A stretch of DNA of 39,614 bases, taken from contig NZ_QAIK01000084.1 of NCBI RefSeq assembly GCF_003061005.1, forward strand, positions 22,872-62,485, read 5' to 3'. Shown in pieces: positions 1 to 9,014 of the stretch; the stretch's first letter is position 1; every line of letters starts with the position of its first letter. Below the pieces are notes generated by a model. That model made no database searches, had not been told where the DNA came from, and saw only the letters and a program-made list of their open reading frames with translations. The position numbers and the translations under genes are program-made. The DNA is from Pseudomonas sp. HMWF021 (GTDB taxonomy: Bacteria; Pseudomonadota; Gammaproteobacteria; Pseudomonadales; Pseudomonadaceae).

Positions 1-711
1 TTTGAAGTCCTGACCTGCTATCCCGGCATGCATGCGATCTGGATTCATCGCCTGGCCGGGATGCTATGGCGCAACGAGCTGAAATGGCTGGCGCGACTGG
101 TGTCCAACTTCGGTCGCTGGTTGACCGGTATCGAGATTCACCCGGGTGCCAAGGTGGGTCGTCGCTTCTTCATCGACCACGGTATGGGCATTGTTATTGG
201 CGAAACCGCCGAAATCGGCGATGACGTGACCATTTATCAGGGCGTGACCCTCGGTGGCACCAGCTGGAACAAGGGCAAGCGCCACCCGACATTGGGTGAC
301 GGCGTTGTCGTGGGTGCCGGCGCCAAAGTGCTCGGGCCGTTCACGGTGGGGGCTGGCGCGAAAGTCGGTTCCAACGCCGTCGTGACCAAAGAGGTGCCAC
401 CGGGTGCCACAGTGGTGGGGATTCCGGGGCGGATCATCGTCAAGTCCGATGAAGAGCAGGACGCCAAGCGCAAGGCCATGGCCGAGAAGATCGGTTTCGA
501 TGCTTATGGCGTCAGCGAAGACATGCCTGACCCGGTGGCCCGCGCCATCGGCCAGTTGCTCGATCACTTGCAAGCGGTGGACGGACGGCTGGAGGGGATG
601 TGCGGTGCGCTGAAGGATCTTGGCAGTAATTACTGTGCGAAAGATCTGCCTGAGCTGCGCGAAGAAGACTTCGCCTGCGTCAAAGGCAAAGATGAATCCA
701 AGGCCGGCTGA
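1..711 (+). CDS. cysE: Serine O-acetyltransferase CysE, 5' end cut by window
   Basis: Transfers acetyl from acetyl-CoA to L-serine, making O-acetylserine for cysteine synthesis in the cytoplasm. The reading frame is open from base 1 ([10 protein letters not shown]), so the start lies outside the window; about 20-25 N-terminal residues are missing compared with related proteins from memory. The left-handed beta-helix of hexapeptide repeats is clear (for example [15 protein letters not shown] and [20 protein letters not shown]), and the segment [11 protein letters not shown] holds the expected catalytic Asp/His region. The C-terminal tail after the helix (about 70 residues) is polar and contains three cysteines. 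Placement before iscR makes sense because cysteine is the sulphur donor for IscS. Confidence 0.95.
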   Translation, partial: FEVLTCYPGMHAIWIHRLAGMLWRNELKWLARLVSNFGRWLTGIEIHPGAKVGRRFFIDHGMGIVIGETAEIGDDVTIYQGVTLGGTSWNKGKRHPTLGDGVVVGAGAKVLGPFTVGAGAKVGSNAVVTKEVPPGATVVGIPGRIIVKSDEEQDAKRKAMAEKIGFDAYGVSEDMPDPVARAIGQLLDHLQAVDGRLEGMCGALKDLGSNYCAKDLPELREEDFACVKGKDESKAG

Positions 712-719
712 CACGCTTT

Positions 720-815
720 TGTAGGAGCTGCCGAAGGCTCGGGCCGCGATCGGACGATCTTTTGATCTTATAAGTAGCAAAAGCAAAAGATCGCAGCCTT
801 CGGCAGCTCCTACAG
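720..815. repeat. REP-like inverted repeat, family A, with arm insertion
   Basis: Outer arms TGTAGGAGCTGCCGAAGGC and its complement ending in CTCCTACA face each other around a short spacer, with inner GATCTTTTGATC and AAAAGATC motifs. The left arm carries about 16 extra bases (CGGGCCGCGATCGGAC) that the right arm lacks. It sits just after the cysE stop. Confidence 0.85.
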
Positions 816-909
816 GTTCCATCGGCAGGGTGGTGTGCCATTAAGCCGCAGACCCTGCTATCATTCGCGCGCTCTTTTGCGGGTAAACCCGACTAAAGCA
901 CTAGGTCTT

Positions 910-942
910 ATAGTTGACTTAAATGCTCGGGAATTGCATACT
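910..942 (+). promoter_or_regulatory. iscR promoter with overlapping IscR type-1 site
   Basis: A sigma-70-like -35 box TTGACT (914-919) and -10 box CATACT (937-942) are separated by 17 bp. The 25 bases from 910 fit the [2Fe-2S]-IscR type-1 consensus well in the left half (ATAGTTGACT) and partly in the right (GCTCGGGAAT). Because the site covers the -35 box, cluster-loaded IscR would be expected to repress its own operon, as known in E. coli. The match was made by eye. Confidence 0.7.
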
Positions 943-974
943 CCCGCCCATTCCGAACTCCGTGGTAACTGTCC

Positions 975-1466
975 ATGCGACTGACTACAAAAGGCCGATA
1001 CGCCGTGACCGCCATGCTTGACCTGGCGTTGCACGCGCAGCACGGGCCGGTGTCCCTGGCCGATATCTCCGAGCGCCAAGGCATCTCCCTGTCCTATCTC
1101 GAACAGCTTTTCGCCAAGCTGCGCCGCAGCAACCTGGTTTCCAGTGTTCGCGGTCCAGGAGGTGGCTACCAGTTGTCCCGCGACATGCAGGGTATCCAGG
1201 TCGCTCAGGTGATCGATGCGGTCAACGAATCGGTCGATGCTACCAAGTGCCAGGGCCAGGGCGATTGCCATTCCGGCGATACCTGCCTGACTCACCACTT
1301 GTGGTGCGACCTGAGCCTGCAGATTCACGAATTTCTAAGTGGTATCAGCTTGGCTGATCTTGTAACTCGCCGTGAGGTGCAGGAAGTAGCCCAGCGTCAG
1401 GACCAGCGCCGTTGCAACAGCAAGGTGCCACGCCTGGACAAGATTGAAGCGTCCGCCGTCGAATGA
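975..1466 (+). CDS. iscR: Iron-sulphur cluster regulator IscR
   Basis: An Rrf2-family DNA-binding regulator that binds a [2Fe-2S] cluster and adjusts Isc operon expression to cluster demand. The 163-residue product has an N-terminal winged helix ([19 protein letters not shown] onward). The cluster ligands fall at the E. coli positions: Cys92, Cys98, Cys104 and His107. The chosen ATG gives the canonical N-terminus, although the preceding Shine-Dalgarno is weak. It is the first gene of the isc operon; iscS follows after 47 bases. The tail beyond residue 135 is polar and variable, as usual in the family. Confidence 0.97.
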   Translation: MRLTTKGRYAVTAMLDLALHAQHGPVSLADISERQGISLSYLEQLFAKLRRSNLVSSVRGPGGGYQLSRDMQGIQVAQVIDAVNESVDATKCQGQGDCHSGDTCLTHHLWCDLSLQIHEFLSGISLADLVTRREVQEVAQRQDQRRCNSKVPRLDKIEASAVE

Positions 1467-1513
1467 CAGCCGAAGAGCTAGCGGAACGCCAGCCCTGATT
1501 TAGGAGATAGTCC

Positions 1514-2728
1514 ATGAAATTGCCGATTTACCTTGATTACTCTGCGACCACCCCGGTCGATCCGCGCGTTGCGCAAAAGATGAGTGAATGCCTGCTGGTC
1601 GACGGAAACTTCGGTAACCCGGCCTCCCGTTCCCACGTGTTCGGCTGGAAAGCTGAAGAGTCCGTCGAAAACGCCCGTCGTCAGGTGGCCGATCTGGTCA
1701 ACGCTGACCCGCGCGAAATCGTCTGGACCTCCGGTGCCACCGAGTCCGACAACCTGGCAATCAAGGGTGCGGCGCATTTCTATGGCTCCAAGGGCAAGCA
1801 CCTGATCACCAGCAAGATCGAACACAAGGCTGTCCTCGACACCATGCGCCAACTGGAGCGTGAAGGTTTCGAAGTCACCTACCTCGAGCCGACCGAAGAC
1901 GGTCTCATCACCCCGGCGATGATCGAAGCGGCACTGCGCGAAGACACCATTCTGGTGTCGGTGATGCACGTGAACAACGAAATCGGCACCATCAACGACA
2001 TCGCTGCCATCGGCGAACTGACCCGCTCCAAGGGCGTTCTGCTGCATGTTGACGCGGCTCAGTCCACCGGCAAGGTCGACATCGACTTGCAGAAGCTGAA
2101 AGTCGACATGATGTCGTTCTCCGCCCACAAAACCTACGGCCCTAAAGGCATCGGCGCGCTGTACGTCAGCCGCAAACCGCGTGTGCGCATCGAAGCGACC
2201 ATGCACGGCGGCGGTCACGAACGTGGCATGCGTTCCGGCACCCTGGCGACCCACCAGATCGTCGGCATGGGCGAAGCGTTCCGTGTAGCCAAGGAAGACA
2301 TGGCTGCCGAAAACGTGCGCATCAAAGCTTTGAGCGACCGCTTCTACAAGCAGGTCGAGCATCTGGAAGAGCTGTACGTCAACGGCAGCCTGACCGCCCG
2401 CGTTCCGCACAACCTGAACCTGAGCTTCAACTACGTTGAGGGCGAGTCGCTGATCATGGCGCTCAAGGATCTGGCGGTATCGTCCGGCTCGGCCTGCACC
2501 TCGGCGTCCCTGGAGCCTTCGTACGTACTGCGCGCCCTGGGCCGCAACGACGAACTGGCACACAGCTCGATCCGTTTCACCTTCGGCCGTTTCACCACCG
2601 AAGAAGAAATCGACTACGCCGCGCAGAAAGTCTGCGAGGCCGTTACCAAGCTGCGCGCTCTGTCGCCGCTGTGGGACATGTACAAAGACGGTGTCGACAT
2701 TTCGAAAATCGAGTGGGCGGCACACTGA
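1514..2728 (+). CDS. iscS: Cysteine desulfurase IscS
   Basis: A PLP enzyme that removes sulphur from L-cysteine, giving alanine and an enzyme persulphide passed to IscU and to tRNA thiolation. The 404-residue length equals that of E. coli IscS. The PLP lysine is Lys206 in [10 protein letters not shown], and the catalytic Cys328 lies in the mobile loop [15 protein letters not shown]. The C-terminal segment [12 protein letters not shown], which contacts IscU in known structures, is intact. A good Shine-Dalgarno, AGGAGA, precedes the ATG by 6 bases. It is the second gene of the isc operon. Confidence 0.98.
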   Translation: MKLPIYLDYSATTPVDPRVAQKMSECLLVDGNFGNPASRSHVFGWKAEESVENARRQVADLVNADPREIVWTSGATESDNLAIKGAAHFYGSKGKHLITSKIEHKAVLDTMRQLEREGFEVTYLEPTEDGLITPAMIEAALREDTILVSVMHVNNEIGTINDIAAIGELTRSKGVLLHVDAAQSTGKVDIDLQKLKVDMMSFSAHKTYGPKGIGALYVSRKPRVRIEATMHGGGHERGMRSGTLATHQIVGMGEAFRVAKEDMAAENVRIKALSDRFYKQVEHLEELYVNGSLTARVPHNLNLSFNYVEGESLIMALKDLAVSSGSACTSASLEPSYVLRALGRNDELAHSSIRFTFGRFTTEEEIDYAAQKVCEAVTKLRALSPLWDMYKDGVDISKIEWAAH

Positions 2729-2742
2729 TTTCAAGTCGCCGC

Positions 2743-2773
2743 GAACCGGCCCCGTCAACTCAGGTTCCGGGGC
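2743..2773 (+). other. Possible RNA hairpin in the iscS-iscU spacer
   Basis: Complementary arms GCCCCG (2749-2754) and CGGGGC (2768-2773) enclose a 13-base loop; a second pair, GAACC (2743-2747) and GGTTC (2763-2767), crosses the first. Only one stem, or a pseudoknot, could form. There is no U-tract, so a terminator is unlikely; an RNA-processing or stability element is possible. Confidence 0.35.
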
Positions 2774-2811
2774 TTAAAGAGCGACTCTCTGATGAGTGAG
2801 GATTAAGCACC

Positions 2812-3198
2812 ATGGCTTACAGCGAAAAGGTCATCGACCACTACGAAAACCCGCGCAACGTCGGCAAGATGAACGCGGAAGACCCGGATGTCGGCACCGG
2901 CATGGTCGGCGCTCCGGCGTGCGGCGACGTGATGCGTCTGCAGATCAAGGTCAACGATCAGGGCGTTATCGAAGACGCCAAGTTCAAGACCTACGGCTGC
3001 GGTTCGGCAATCGCCTCCAGCTCCCTGGCCACCGAGTGGATGAAGGGCAAGACGCTGGACGAAGCCGAGACCATCAAGAACACTCAGCTGGCCGAAGAAC
3101 TGGCCCTGCCGCCAGTGAAAATCCACTGCTCGGTACTCGCAGAAGACGCTATCAAAGCGGCCGTTCGCGACTACAAGCAGAAGAAAGGCTTGATCTAA
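2812..3198 (+). CDS. iscU: Iron-sulphur scaffold protein IscU
   Basis: The scaffold on which [2Fe-2S] and [4Fe-4S] clusters are built before transfer to target proteins. It has the family length of 128 residues and all functional residues: Cys37, Asp39, Cys63, His105 and Cys106, plus the LPPVK motif (99-103) recognised by the HscA chaperone. A Shine-Dalgarno GAGGA lies 9 bases before the ATG. It follows iscS by 83 bases, the widest gap inside the operon. Confidence 0.98.
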   Translation: MAYSEKVIDHYENPRNVGKMNAEDPDVGTGMVGAPACGDVMRLQIKVNDQGVIEDAKFKTYGCGSAIASSSLATEWMKGKTLDEAETIKNTQLAEELALPPVKIHCSVLAEDAIKAAVRDYKQKKGLI

Positions 3199-3226
3199 GC
3201 ATTGCGCGACGAGTAAGGAGTCAACG

Positions 3227-3550
3227 ATGGCTATCAGCATGACAGAAGCGGCTGCTCGACACGTGCGACGCTCCCTCGACGGGCGCGGCAAAGGTGAAGG
3301 GATTCGTCTGGGTGTTCGCACCACAGGCTGTTCCGGCCTTGCCTACGTGCTGGAGTTTGTCGACGAGGTGGTTGCCGAGGATCAGGTGTTCGAAAGTCAC
3401 GGCGAGAAAGTGATCATCGACCCGAAAAGCCTGGCCTACCTGGACGGCACCGAGCTCGATTTCGTCAAGGAAGGGTTGAACGAAGGCTTCAAGTTCAACA
3501 ACCCCAACGTACGCGGTGAATGTGGCTGCGGCGAAAGCTTCAACATCTGA
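3227..3550 (+). CDS. iscA: A-type iron-sulphur carrier IscA
   Basis: An A-type carrier that helps deliver clusters, especially [4Fe-4S], to target enzymes. The 107-residue protein keeps the three conserved cysteines of the family: Cys35 (TTGCSGLAY) and the C-terminal Cys99-Gly-Cys101 pair (GECGCGESF). A strong AAGGAG sits 6 bases upstream of the ATG. hscB begins 8 bases after its stop, consistent with tight co-expression. Confidence 0.97.
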   Translation: MAISMTEAAARHVRRSLDGRGKGEGIRLGVRTTGCSGLAYVLEFVDEVVAEDQVFESHGEKVIIDPKSLAYLDGTELDFVKEGLNEGFKFNNPNVRGECGCGESFNI

Positions 3551-3558
3551 GGCTTGTC

Positions 3559-4080
3559 GTGGGTATTCCTTGTCATTTCGCTTTGTTCGAGCTGCAACCG
3601 AGCTTCCGCCTGGATCTCGAGCAGTTGGCCACGCGCTATCGTGAGTTGGCGCGCGGCGTTCATCCTGACCGCTTTGCCGACGCTTCCGAGCGCGAGCAGC
3701 GCTCGGCGCTCGAGCAGTCTGCGCGGCTCAACGACGCGTATCAGACGCTCAAGAGTCCTGCCCAGCGTGCACGCTACCTGCTGACCATCAGCGGGCATGA
3801 AGTGCCGATGGAAGTCACGGTCCATGATCCCGAGTTTCTCTTGCAGCAGATGCAGTGGCGCGAAGAGCTCGAAGATCTTCAGGACAGTGCCGACCTCGAC
3901 GGTGTCGCGGTATTCAAGCGGCGCCTGAAAGTGGCTCAGGAACAGTTGAACGAAAGCTTCGCAGCCTGTTGGGATGATGCGGCGCAACGCGAACAGGCCG
4001 AACGCCTGATGCGGCGCATGCAGTTCCTCGACAAGCTCACCTACGAAGTGCGCCAGTTAGAAGAGCGCCTCGACGATTAA
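3559..4080 (+). CDS. hscB: Fe-S co-chaperone HscB (J-type)
   Basis: A J-domain protein that brings IscU to HscA and stimulates HscA ATPase. Starting at the GTG gives 173 residues beginning M-G-I-P-C-H-F, which matches relatives; the same frame is open upstream into iscA, but TGAGG 6 bases before the GTG supports this start. The HPD motif is at residues 35-37. A C-terminal helical region (about 90-173) is the usual IscU-binding bundle. It lies directly between iscA and hscA. Confidence 0.94.
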   Translation: MGIPCHFALFELQPSFRLDLEQLATRYRELARGVHPDRFADASEREQRSALEQSARLNDAYQTLKSPAQRARYLLTISGHEVPMEVTVHDPEFLLQQMQWREELEDLQDSADLDGVAVFKRRLKVAQEQLNESFAACWDDAAQREQAERLMRRMQFLDKLTYEVRQLEERLDD

Positions 4081-4131
4081 CCCAGTGCCGCTCCGGTCGC
4101 ACGCCTGATATACAGATAAGTCCTGATCACG

Positions 4132-5997
4132 ATGGCCCTACTGCAGATCGCCGAACCCGGCCAAAGTCCTCAACCGCACCAGCGTCGTCTGGCTGTGGGG
4201 ATCGACTTGGGCACTACCAATTCGCTGGTCGCTGCGTTGCGCAGTGGTCTTTCCGAACCGCTGGCCGACGCAGATGGGCAGGTCATCCTGCCGTCCGCCG
4301 TGCGTTACCACGCCGACCGCGTCGAGGTTGGCGAGTCGGCCAAACTGGCCGCGTCCTCCGACCCGTTGAACACTGTGCTGTCGGTCAAGCGCCTGATGGG
4401 CCGTGGTCTGTCCGACGTCAAGCAATTGGGCGAGCAACTGCCGTACCGCTTTGTCGGCGGCGAATCGCACATGCCGTTCATCGACACCGTGCAAGGCCCG
4501 AAAAGCCCAGTCGAAGTCTCCGCCGATATCCTCAAGGTCTTGCGTCAGCGTGCTGAAGCGACCCTGGGTGGCGAGCTGGTCGGTGCGGTGATCACCGTTC
4601 CGGCGTATTTCGACGATGCTCAGCGCCAGGCCACCAAAGACGCGGCGAAACTTGCCGGTCTGAACGTGCTGCGTCTGCTCAACGAGCCGACCGCTGCCGC
4701 TGTGGCTTATGGTCTGGATCAGCATGCCGAAGGTCTGGTCGCAATCTACGACTTGGGCGGCGGCACCTTCGATATTTCGATTCTGCGTCTGACTGGCGGT
4801 GTGTTCGAAGTGCTGGCCACTGGCGGCGACAGCGCCCTGGGCGGCGACGACTTCGATCACGCGATTGCCGGCTGGATCATCGAGAGCGCGGGCCTGTCCG
4901 CCGATCTCGACCCGGGCGCACAACGCAATTTGCTGCAAACTGCCTGCGCGGCCAAAGAAGCACTGACTGATGCCGCCAGCGTTGAAGTTGCCTACGGTGA
5001 CTGGAAAGCGCAGCTGACCCGCGAAGCCTTCGATGCGCTGATCGAGCCGATGGTCGCTCGCAGCCTGAAAGCCTGCCGTCGCGCCGTGCGTGATTCCGGT
5101 ATCGAGCTGGAAGATGTGCACGCCGTGGTCATGGTCGGTGGTTCGACCCGTGTGCCGCGCGTTCGCGAAGCGGTCGCCGAAGCCTTCGGTCGTCAGCCTT
5201 TGACTGAAATCGACCCGGATCAAGTGGTGGCCATCGGGGCCGCGATCCAGGCCGATACCTTGGCGGGCAACAAGCGTGATGGCGGCGAACTGCTGCTGCT
5301 TGACGTGATTCCGTTGTCCCTGGGCCTGGAAACCATGGGTGGGCTGATGGAGAAGGTGATTCCGCGCAACACCACCATCCCGGTCGCCCGCGCTCAGGAC
5401 TTCACTACTTATAAAGACGGCCAGTCGGCCATGGCGATCCACGTGCTGCAGGGTGAGCGCGAGCTGATCAGCGACTGCCGCTCCCTGGCGCGCTTCGAAT
5501 TGCGCGGCATTCCGGCGATGGTGGCCGGCGCGGCGAAGATTCGCGTGACCTTCCAGGTCGATGCCGACGGTCTGCTCAGCGTATCTGCCCGTGAACTGGG
5601 TTCGGGCGTTGAGGCGAGCATTCAGGTCAAGCCGTCCTACGGCCTGACCGACGGCGAAATCGCCAAAATGCTCAAGGATTCGTTCCAGCACGCCAATGAC
5701 GACAAGGTCGCCCGTGTTCTGCGTGAACAGCAAGTCGATGCCCAGCGCCTGATCGAAGCGGTGCAGGGCGCTCTGGAGGCCGATGGTGAGCGCTTGCTCG
5801 ACGCCGAGGAGCGCATGGTCATCGAACTGCAGATGCAGGAACTGGCCGAACTGATGAAAGGCACCGATGGTTACGCCATCGAGCAGCAGACCAAGCGTCT
5901 GTCGCAAGTGACCGATGCTTTTGCTGCCCGCCGCATGGATCTGACGGTGAAAGCCGCTCTGTCGGGGCGCAATCTGAATGAAATCGAGGATATCTGA
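4132..5997 (+). CDS. hscA: Fe-S chaperone HscA (Hsp70 family)
   Basis: A specialised Hsp70 that binds the LPPVK motif of IscU and uses ATP to promote cluster release. The 621-residue product has the nucleotide-binding domain signature IDLGTTNS near residue 24, a second phosphate motif [12 protein letters not shown], and the interdomain linker [18 protein letters not shown] leading into the substrate domain. It lacks the acidic tail of DnaK, ending in NEIEDI, typical of HscA. The stop codon overlaps the fdx start by one base, implying translational coupling. Confidence 0.97.
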   Translation: MALLQIAEPGQSPQPHQRRLAVGIDLGTTNSLVAALRSGLSEPLADADGQVILPSAVRYHADRVEVGESAKLAASSDPLNTVLSVKRLMGRGLSDVKQLGEQLPYRFVGGESHMPFIDTVQGPKSPVEVSADILKVLRQRAEATLGGELVGAVITVPAYFDDAQRQATKDAAKLAGLNVLRLLNEPTAAAVAYGLDQHAEGLVAIYDLGGGTFDISILRLTGGVFEVLATGGDSALGGDDFDHAIAGWIIESAGLSADLDPGAQRNLLQTACAAKEALTDAASVEVAYGDWKAQLTREAFDALIEPMVARSLKACRRAVRDSGIELEDVHAVVMVGGSTRVPRVREAVAEAFGRQPLTEIDPDQVVAIGAAIQADTLAGNKRDGGELLLLDVIPLSLGLETMGGLMEKVIPRNTTIPVARAQDFTTYKDGQSAMAIHVLQGERELISDCRSLARFELRGIPAMVAGAAKIRVTFQVDADGLLSVSARELGSGVEASIQVKPSYGLTDGEIAKMLKDSFQHANDDKVARVLREQQVDAQRLIEAVQGALEADGERLLDAEERMVIELQMQELAELMKGTDGYAIEQQTKRLSQVTDAFAARRMDLTVKAALSGRNLNEIEDI

Positions 5998-6338
5998 TGC
6001 CGCAGGTCATTTTTCTGCCCCACGAGAAGTTCTGCCCTGAAGGCATGGTCGTCGAGGCCGAGCCCGGCACTTCGATTCTCGATCTGGCCCACGAACACCA
6101 CATCGAGATGGAAAGCGCCTGTGGCGGTGTCTGCGCCTGCACCACTTGCCACTGCATCATCCGCGAGGGTTTCGACTCGCTGGAAGAGGCTGACGAGCTG
6201 GAAGAAGACTTCCTCGATCGCGCCTGGGGCCTGGAAGCGCAATCGCGCCTGGCCTGTCAGGCTATCGTCGGTGAAGAAGACATCACCGTCGAGATTCCGA
6301 AATATTCGCTTAACCATGCGGCCGAAGCGCCGCACTGA
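5997..6338 (+). CDS. fdx: Isc-type [2Fe-2S] ferredoxin
   Basis: An adrenodoxin-type ferredoxin that supplies electrons for cluster assembly on IscU. The 113-residue sequence has cluster ligands at Cys42, Cys48, Cys51 and Cys87, the same numbering as the E. coli protein, and the additional Cys46 near the cluster. The ATG shares an A with the hscA stop (TGATG), so the two are probably translated together. iscX follows after 14 bases. Confidence 0.97.
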   Translation: MPQVIFLPHEKFCPEGMVVEAEPGTSILDLAHEHHIEMESACGGVCACTTCHCIIREGFDSLEEADELEEDFLDRAWGLEAQSRLACQAIVGEEDITVEIPKYSLNHAAEAPH

Positions 6339-6352
6339 CTGGTAAGACTGTC

Positions 6353-6553
6353 ATGAGCTACGGTTGGAATGATGTTCAACGTATTGCAGAAGAATTGGCT
6401 GAGGCCCACGAGGGGCTCGATCCGTACTCTGTAGGTTTCGTCCGTCTGCAGCATATGATCGAGGAACTGCCTGACTTCGATAAGTCTTCTGGCCGCGTTG
6501 GCGAGAAGGTGTTGGAAAGGGTTCAGGAGCTTTGGGCCGCAGAATTGGACTGA
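6353..6553 (+). CDS. iscX: Isc accessory protein IscX
   Basis: A small acidic protein of 66 residues, the family length, beginning MSYGWNDVQRIAEELAE. In E. coli it binds IscS and iron and modulates desulfurase activity; whether it acts as an iron donor or a regulator is debated. It is the last gene of the isc operon here. The conserved segment DPYSVGFVRLQ and the C-terminal LWAAELD are typical. Confidence 0.95.
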   Translation: MSYGWNDVQRIAEELAEAHEGLDPYSVGFVRLQHMIEELPDFDKSSGRVGEKVLERVQELWAAELD

Positions 6554-6565
6554 TCGTCTCGCAGG

Positions 6566-6595
6566 TTAGGCAATACCCAAGAACCCGCGTATAAT
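6566..6595 (+). promoter_or_regulatory. Probable ndk promoter
   Basis: A perfect TATAAT (6590-6595) lies 45 bases before the ndk ATG. The -35 is poor; TTAGGC (6566-6571) at 18 bp is the best candidate. The -10 box is the loop of the hairpin annotated separately. Confidence 0.5.
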
Positions 6596-6612
6596 TCGCG
6601 GGTTTAATTTTT
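6582..6612 (+). terminator. isc operon terminator
   Basis: Perfect 8-bp arms AACCCGCG (6582-6589) and CGCGGGTT (6597-6604) enclose the loop TATAATT, followed by a T-rich run to 6612. It lies 28 bases after iscX, so it probably ends or attenuates isc transcription. Confidence 0.65.
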
Positions 6613-6640
6613 CGCAAATTACCGTTTCTGGAGTTACACC

Positions 6641-7066
6641 ATGGCTGTTCAACGTACTTTCTCCATCATCAAGCCTGACGCCGTTGCTAAAGGCGCTGCC
6701 GGCGAAATCGTTACCCGTTTCGAAAAGGCTGGTCTGAAAGTGGTTGCTTCGAAAATGAAGCAGCTGTCCAAAGCCGAAGCTGAAGGCTTCTACGCTGAGC
6801 ACAAAGAGCGTGGTTTCTTCGGTGACCTGGTTGCTTTCATGATCTCCGGTCCGGTTGTTGTTCAGGTTCTGGAAGGCGAAAACGCTATCGCTCGCAACCG
6901 TGAGCTGATGGGCGCTACCAACCCTAAAGAAGCTGCTGCCGGCACCATCCGTGCTGACTTCGCCGAGTCGATCGACGCCAACGCTGTTCACGGTTCGGAC
7001 TCCGAAGCCGCTGCTGCTCGCGAAATCTCGTACTTCTTCGCAGCTACTGAAGTAACCACTCGCTAA
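6641..7066 (+). CDS. ndk: Nucleoside diphosphate kinase
   Basis: Moves the terminal phosphate of ATP onto other NDPs through a phosphohistidine, balancing NTP and dNTP pools. The 141-residue protein contains the catalytic His117 in NAVHGSDS and the N-terminal [11 protein letters not shown] motif. The codon use is strongly biased towards a few codons, as expected for a highly expressed gene. A TGGAG sequence precedes the ATG. It is placed between the isc operon and rlmN, and probably has its own promoter. Confidence 0.98.
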   Translation: MAVQRTFSIIKPDAVAKGAAGEIVTRFEKAGLKVVASKMKQLSKAEAEGFYAEHKERGFFGDLVAFMISGPVVVQVLEGENAIARNRELMGATNPKEAAAGTIRADFAESIDANAVHGSDSEAAAAREISYFFAATEVTTR

Positions 7067-7094
7067 GCATTGCTTGAAGAGTGAAGGTGAATCC

Positions 7095-8243
7095 ATGACT
7101 ACATCGACTGTTAAAACAAACCTGCTGGGTCTGACCCAGCCGGAAATGGAAAAATTCTTCGACTCAATCGGGGAGAAGCGTTTCCGTGCCGGTCAGGTAA
7201 TGAAATGGATTCACCACTTTGGCGTCGATGATTTCGACGCCATGACGAACGTCAGCAAGGCCTTGCGCGAAAAGCTCAAGGCTGTTGCTGAGGTCCGTGG
7301 TCCCGAAGTGGTCAGCGAGGACATTTCCAGCGACGGCACCCGCAAGTGGGTGGTGCGCGTGGCGTCCGGCAGCTGTGTCGAGACCGTCTACATTCCCCAG
7401 GGCAAACGCGGCACTCTGTGCGTTTCGTCCCAGGCAGGCTGTGCCCTGGACTGCAGTTTCTGCTCCACCGGCAAGCAAGGCTTCAACAGCAACCTCACCG
7501 CCGCCGAAGTCATCGGTCAGGTGTGGATTGCCAACAAATCCTTCGGCAGTGTTCCCGCCACCATCGACCGCGCCATCACCAACGTGGTGATGATGGGCAT
7601 GGGCGAACCGCTGCTGAACTTCGACAACGTCGTGGCCGCCATGCATCTGATGATGGATGACCTGGGCTACGGGATCTCCAAGCGCCGCGTGACCCTGTCC
7701 ACGTCGGGCGTGGTGCCGATGATCGATGAGCTGGCCAAGCACATCGACGTCTCCCTGGCGTTGTCCCTGCACGCACCGAATGACGCATTGCGTAACCAAT
7801 TGGTGCCGATCAACAAGAAATATCCGCTTAAGATGCTGCTCGAGTCGTGCCAGCGCTACATGTCCGCCCTGGGTGAGAAACGTGTGCTGACCATCGAGTA
7901 CACCTTGCTCAAGGACGTCAACGACAAGCTTGAGCACGCCGTGGAAATGATTGAGTTGCTCAAAGACATTCCGTGCAAGATCAACCTGATTCCGTTCAAC
8001 CCGTTCCCGCATTCCGGGTACGAGCGGCCAAGCAACAACGCCATTCGTCGGTTCCAGGATCAGTTGCATCAGGCCGGTTTCAACGTCACTGTGCGCACCA
8101 CCCGTGGTGAAGACATCGACGCGGCATGCGGTCAATTGGTAGGGCAGGTGCTGGATCGCACCCGTCGCAGCGAACGTTACATCGCCGTGCGCGAGTTGAG
8201 CGCCGACAGCGATCTGGCACAGAACGCCGCGAACACTAACTAA
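7095..8243 (+). CDS. rlmN: Dual-specificity rRNA/tRNA methyltransferase RlmN
   Basis: A radical SAM enzyme that methylates C2 of A2503 in 23S rRNA and A37 in some tRNAs. The [4Fe-4S] ligands are Cys116, Cys120 and Cys123 (CALDCSFC). Cys109 and Cys345 correspond by spacing to the two mechanistic cysteines of E. coli RlmN (118 and 355). An in-frame ATG exists 21 bases earlier, but [13 protein letters not shown] is the family N-terminus and GAAGG stands at proper distance before it, giving 382 residues. pilF follows after 12 bases. Confidence 0.96.
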   Translation: MTTSTVKTNLLGLTQPEMEKFFDSIGEKRFRAGQVMKWIHHFGVDDFDAMTNVSKALREKLKAVAEVRGPEVVSEDISSDGTRKWVVRVASGSCVETVYIPQGKRGTLCVSSQAGCALDCSFCSTGKQGFNSNLTAAEVIGQVWIANKSFGSVPATIDRAITNVVMMGMGEPLLNFDNVVAAMHLMMDDLGYGISKRRVTLSTSGVVPMIDELAKHIDVSLALSLHAPNDALRNQLVPINKKYPLKMLLESCQRYMSALGEKRVLTIEYTLLKDVNDKLEHAVEMIELLKDIPCKINLIPFNPFPHSGYERPSNNAIRRFQDQLHQAGFNVTVRTTRGEDIDAACGQLVGQVLDRTRRSERYIAVRELSADSDLAQNAANTN

Positions 8244-8255
8244 GAGAGGATCTCT

Positions 8256-9014
8256 ATGTCCCTGCGCTTTGCGCTGCTGTTGCTGATGGCCAGCCTGTGT
8301 GCTGGTTGTGTCCTGTCGGGTGACTACAATCCGATGAAGACCAGCAAGGGCCGCGACGAAGCGCGTGCCGCCTACGTGCAGCTGGGACTGGGATACTTGC
8401 AGCAAGGGATGACCGAGCGGGCCAAGGTGCCGCTGAAGAAGGCGCTGGAGCTGGACGGTTCCGATCCTGATGCCAACGCTGCGCTGGGCCTGGTGTTCCA
8501 GGCCGAAATGGAGCCGAAGCTGGCCGACGAACATTTCCGCAAAGCCCTGTCTTCACGCCCCACCGATGCACGAATCCTCAATAACTACGGCAGTTTTCTC
8601 TACGAAGAACAGCGTTACAAAGAAGCCTATGAGCGTTTTGAGCAGGCAGCCGCCGATACCCTGTATCCTGAGCGTTCGCGGGTTTTCGAAAACCTCGGCA
8701 TGACCGCTTCGAAGCTCGGGCAGCGGGATCTGGCGCAGCAGCAACTGGAAAAAGCCCTGCGGCTGAACCGTCAACAACCGCGTGCTTTGCTGGAAATGGC
8801 TGAGTTGTCCTTCGAAGACAGGCATTATGTGCCCGCACGTGACTATTACGACCGTTTCAGCCTGCTAACCGAGCAAAATGCACGTAGTCTATTGCTCGGC
8901 GTTCGACTGGCAAAAGTGTTTGAAGATCGCGACAAGGCCGCCAGTTATGGCCTGCAATTAAAACGACTCTATCCCGGTACGCCGGAATATCAGCAATACC
9001 TGTCGGAGCAATGA
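8256..9014 (+). CDS. pilF: Type IV pilus pilotin lipoprotein PilF/PilW
   Basis: An outer-membrane lipoprotein with TPR repeats that helps the PilQ secretin assemble and localise. The signal peptide ends in the lipobox L-C-A-G-Cys18. The rest of the 252 residues forms about six helix pairs of TPR type (for example AYVQLGLGYLQQGMTERA and AALGLVFQAEMEPKLADEHF). The stop overlaps the rodZ start (ATGATG). The rlmN-pilF-rodZ-ispG order is the usual one in pseudomonads. Confidence 0.93.
   Translation: MSLRFALLLLMASLCAGCVLSGDYNPMKTSKGRDEARAAYVQLGLGYLQQGMTERAKVPLKKALELDGSDPDANAALGLVFQAEMEPKLADEHFRKALSSRPTDARILNNYGSFLYEEQRYKEAYERFEQAAADTLYPERSRVFENLGMTASKLGQRDLAQQQLEKALRLNRQQPRALLEMAELSFEDRHYVPARDYYDRFSLLTEQNARSLLLGVRLAKVFEDRDKAASYGLQLKRLYPGTPEYQQYLSEQ

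Noticed and set aside
4138..5907. 589-residue open frame antisense to hscA
   Set aside because: GC-rich coding DNA often leaves the opposite strand open. The translation is rich in His, Gln and Arg, has no family features, and hscA is certain.
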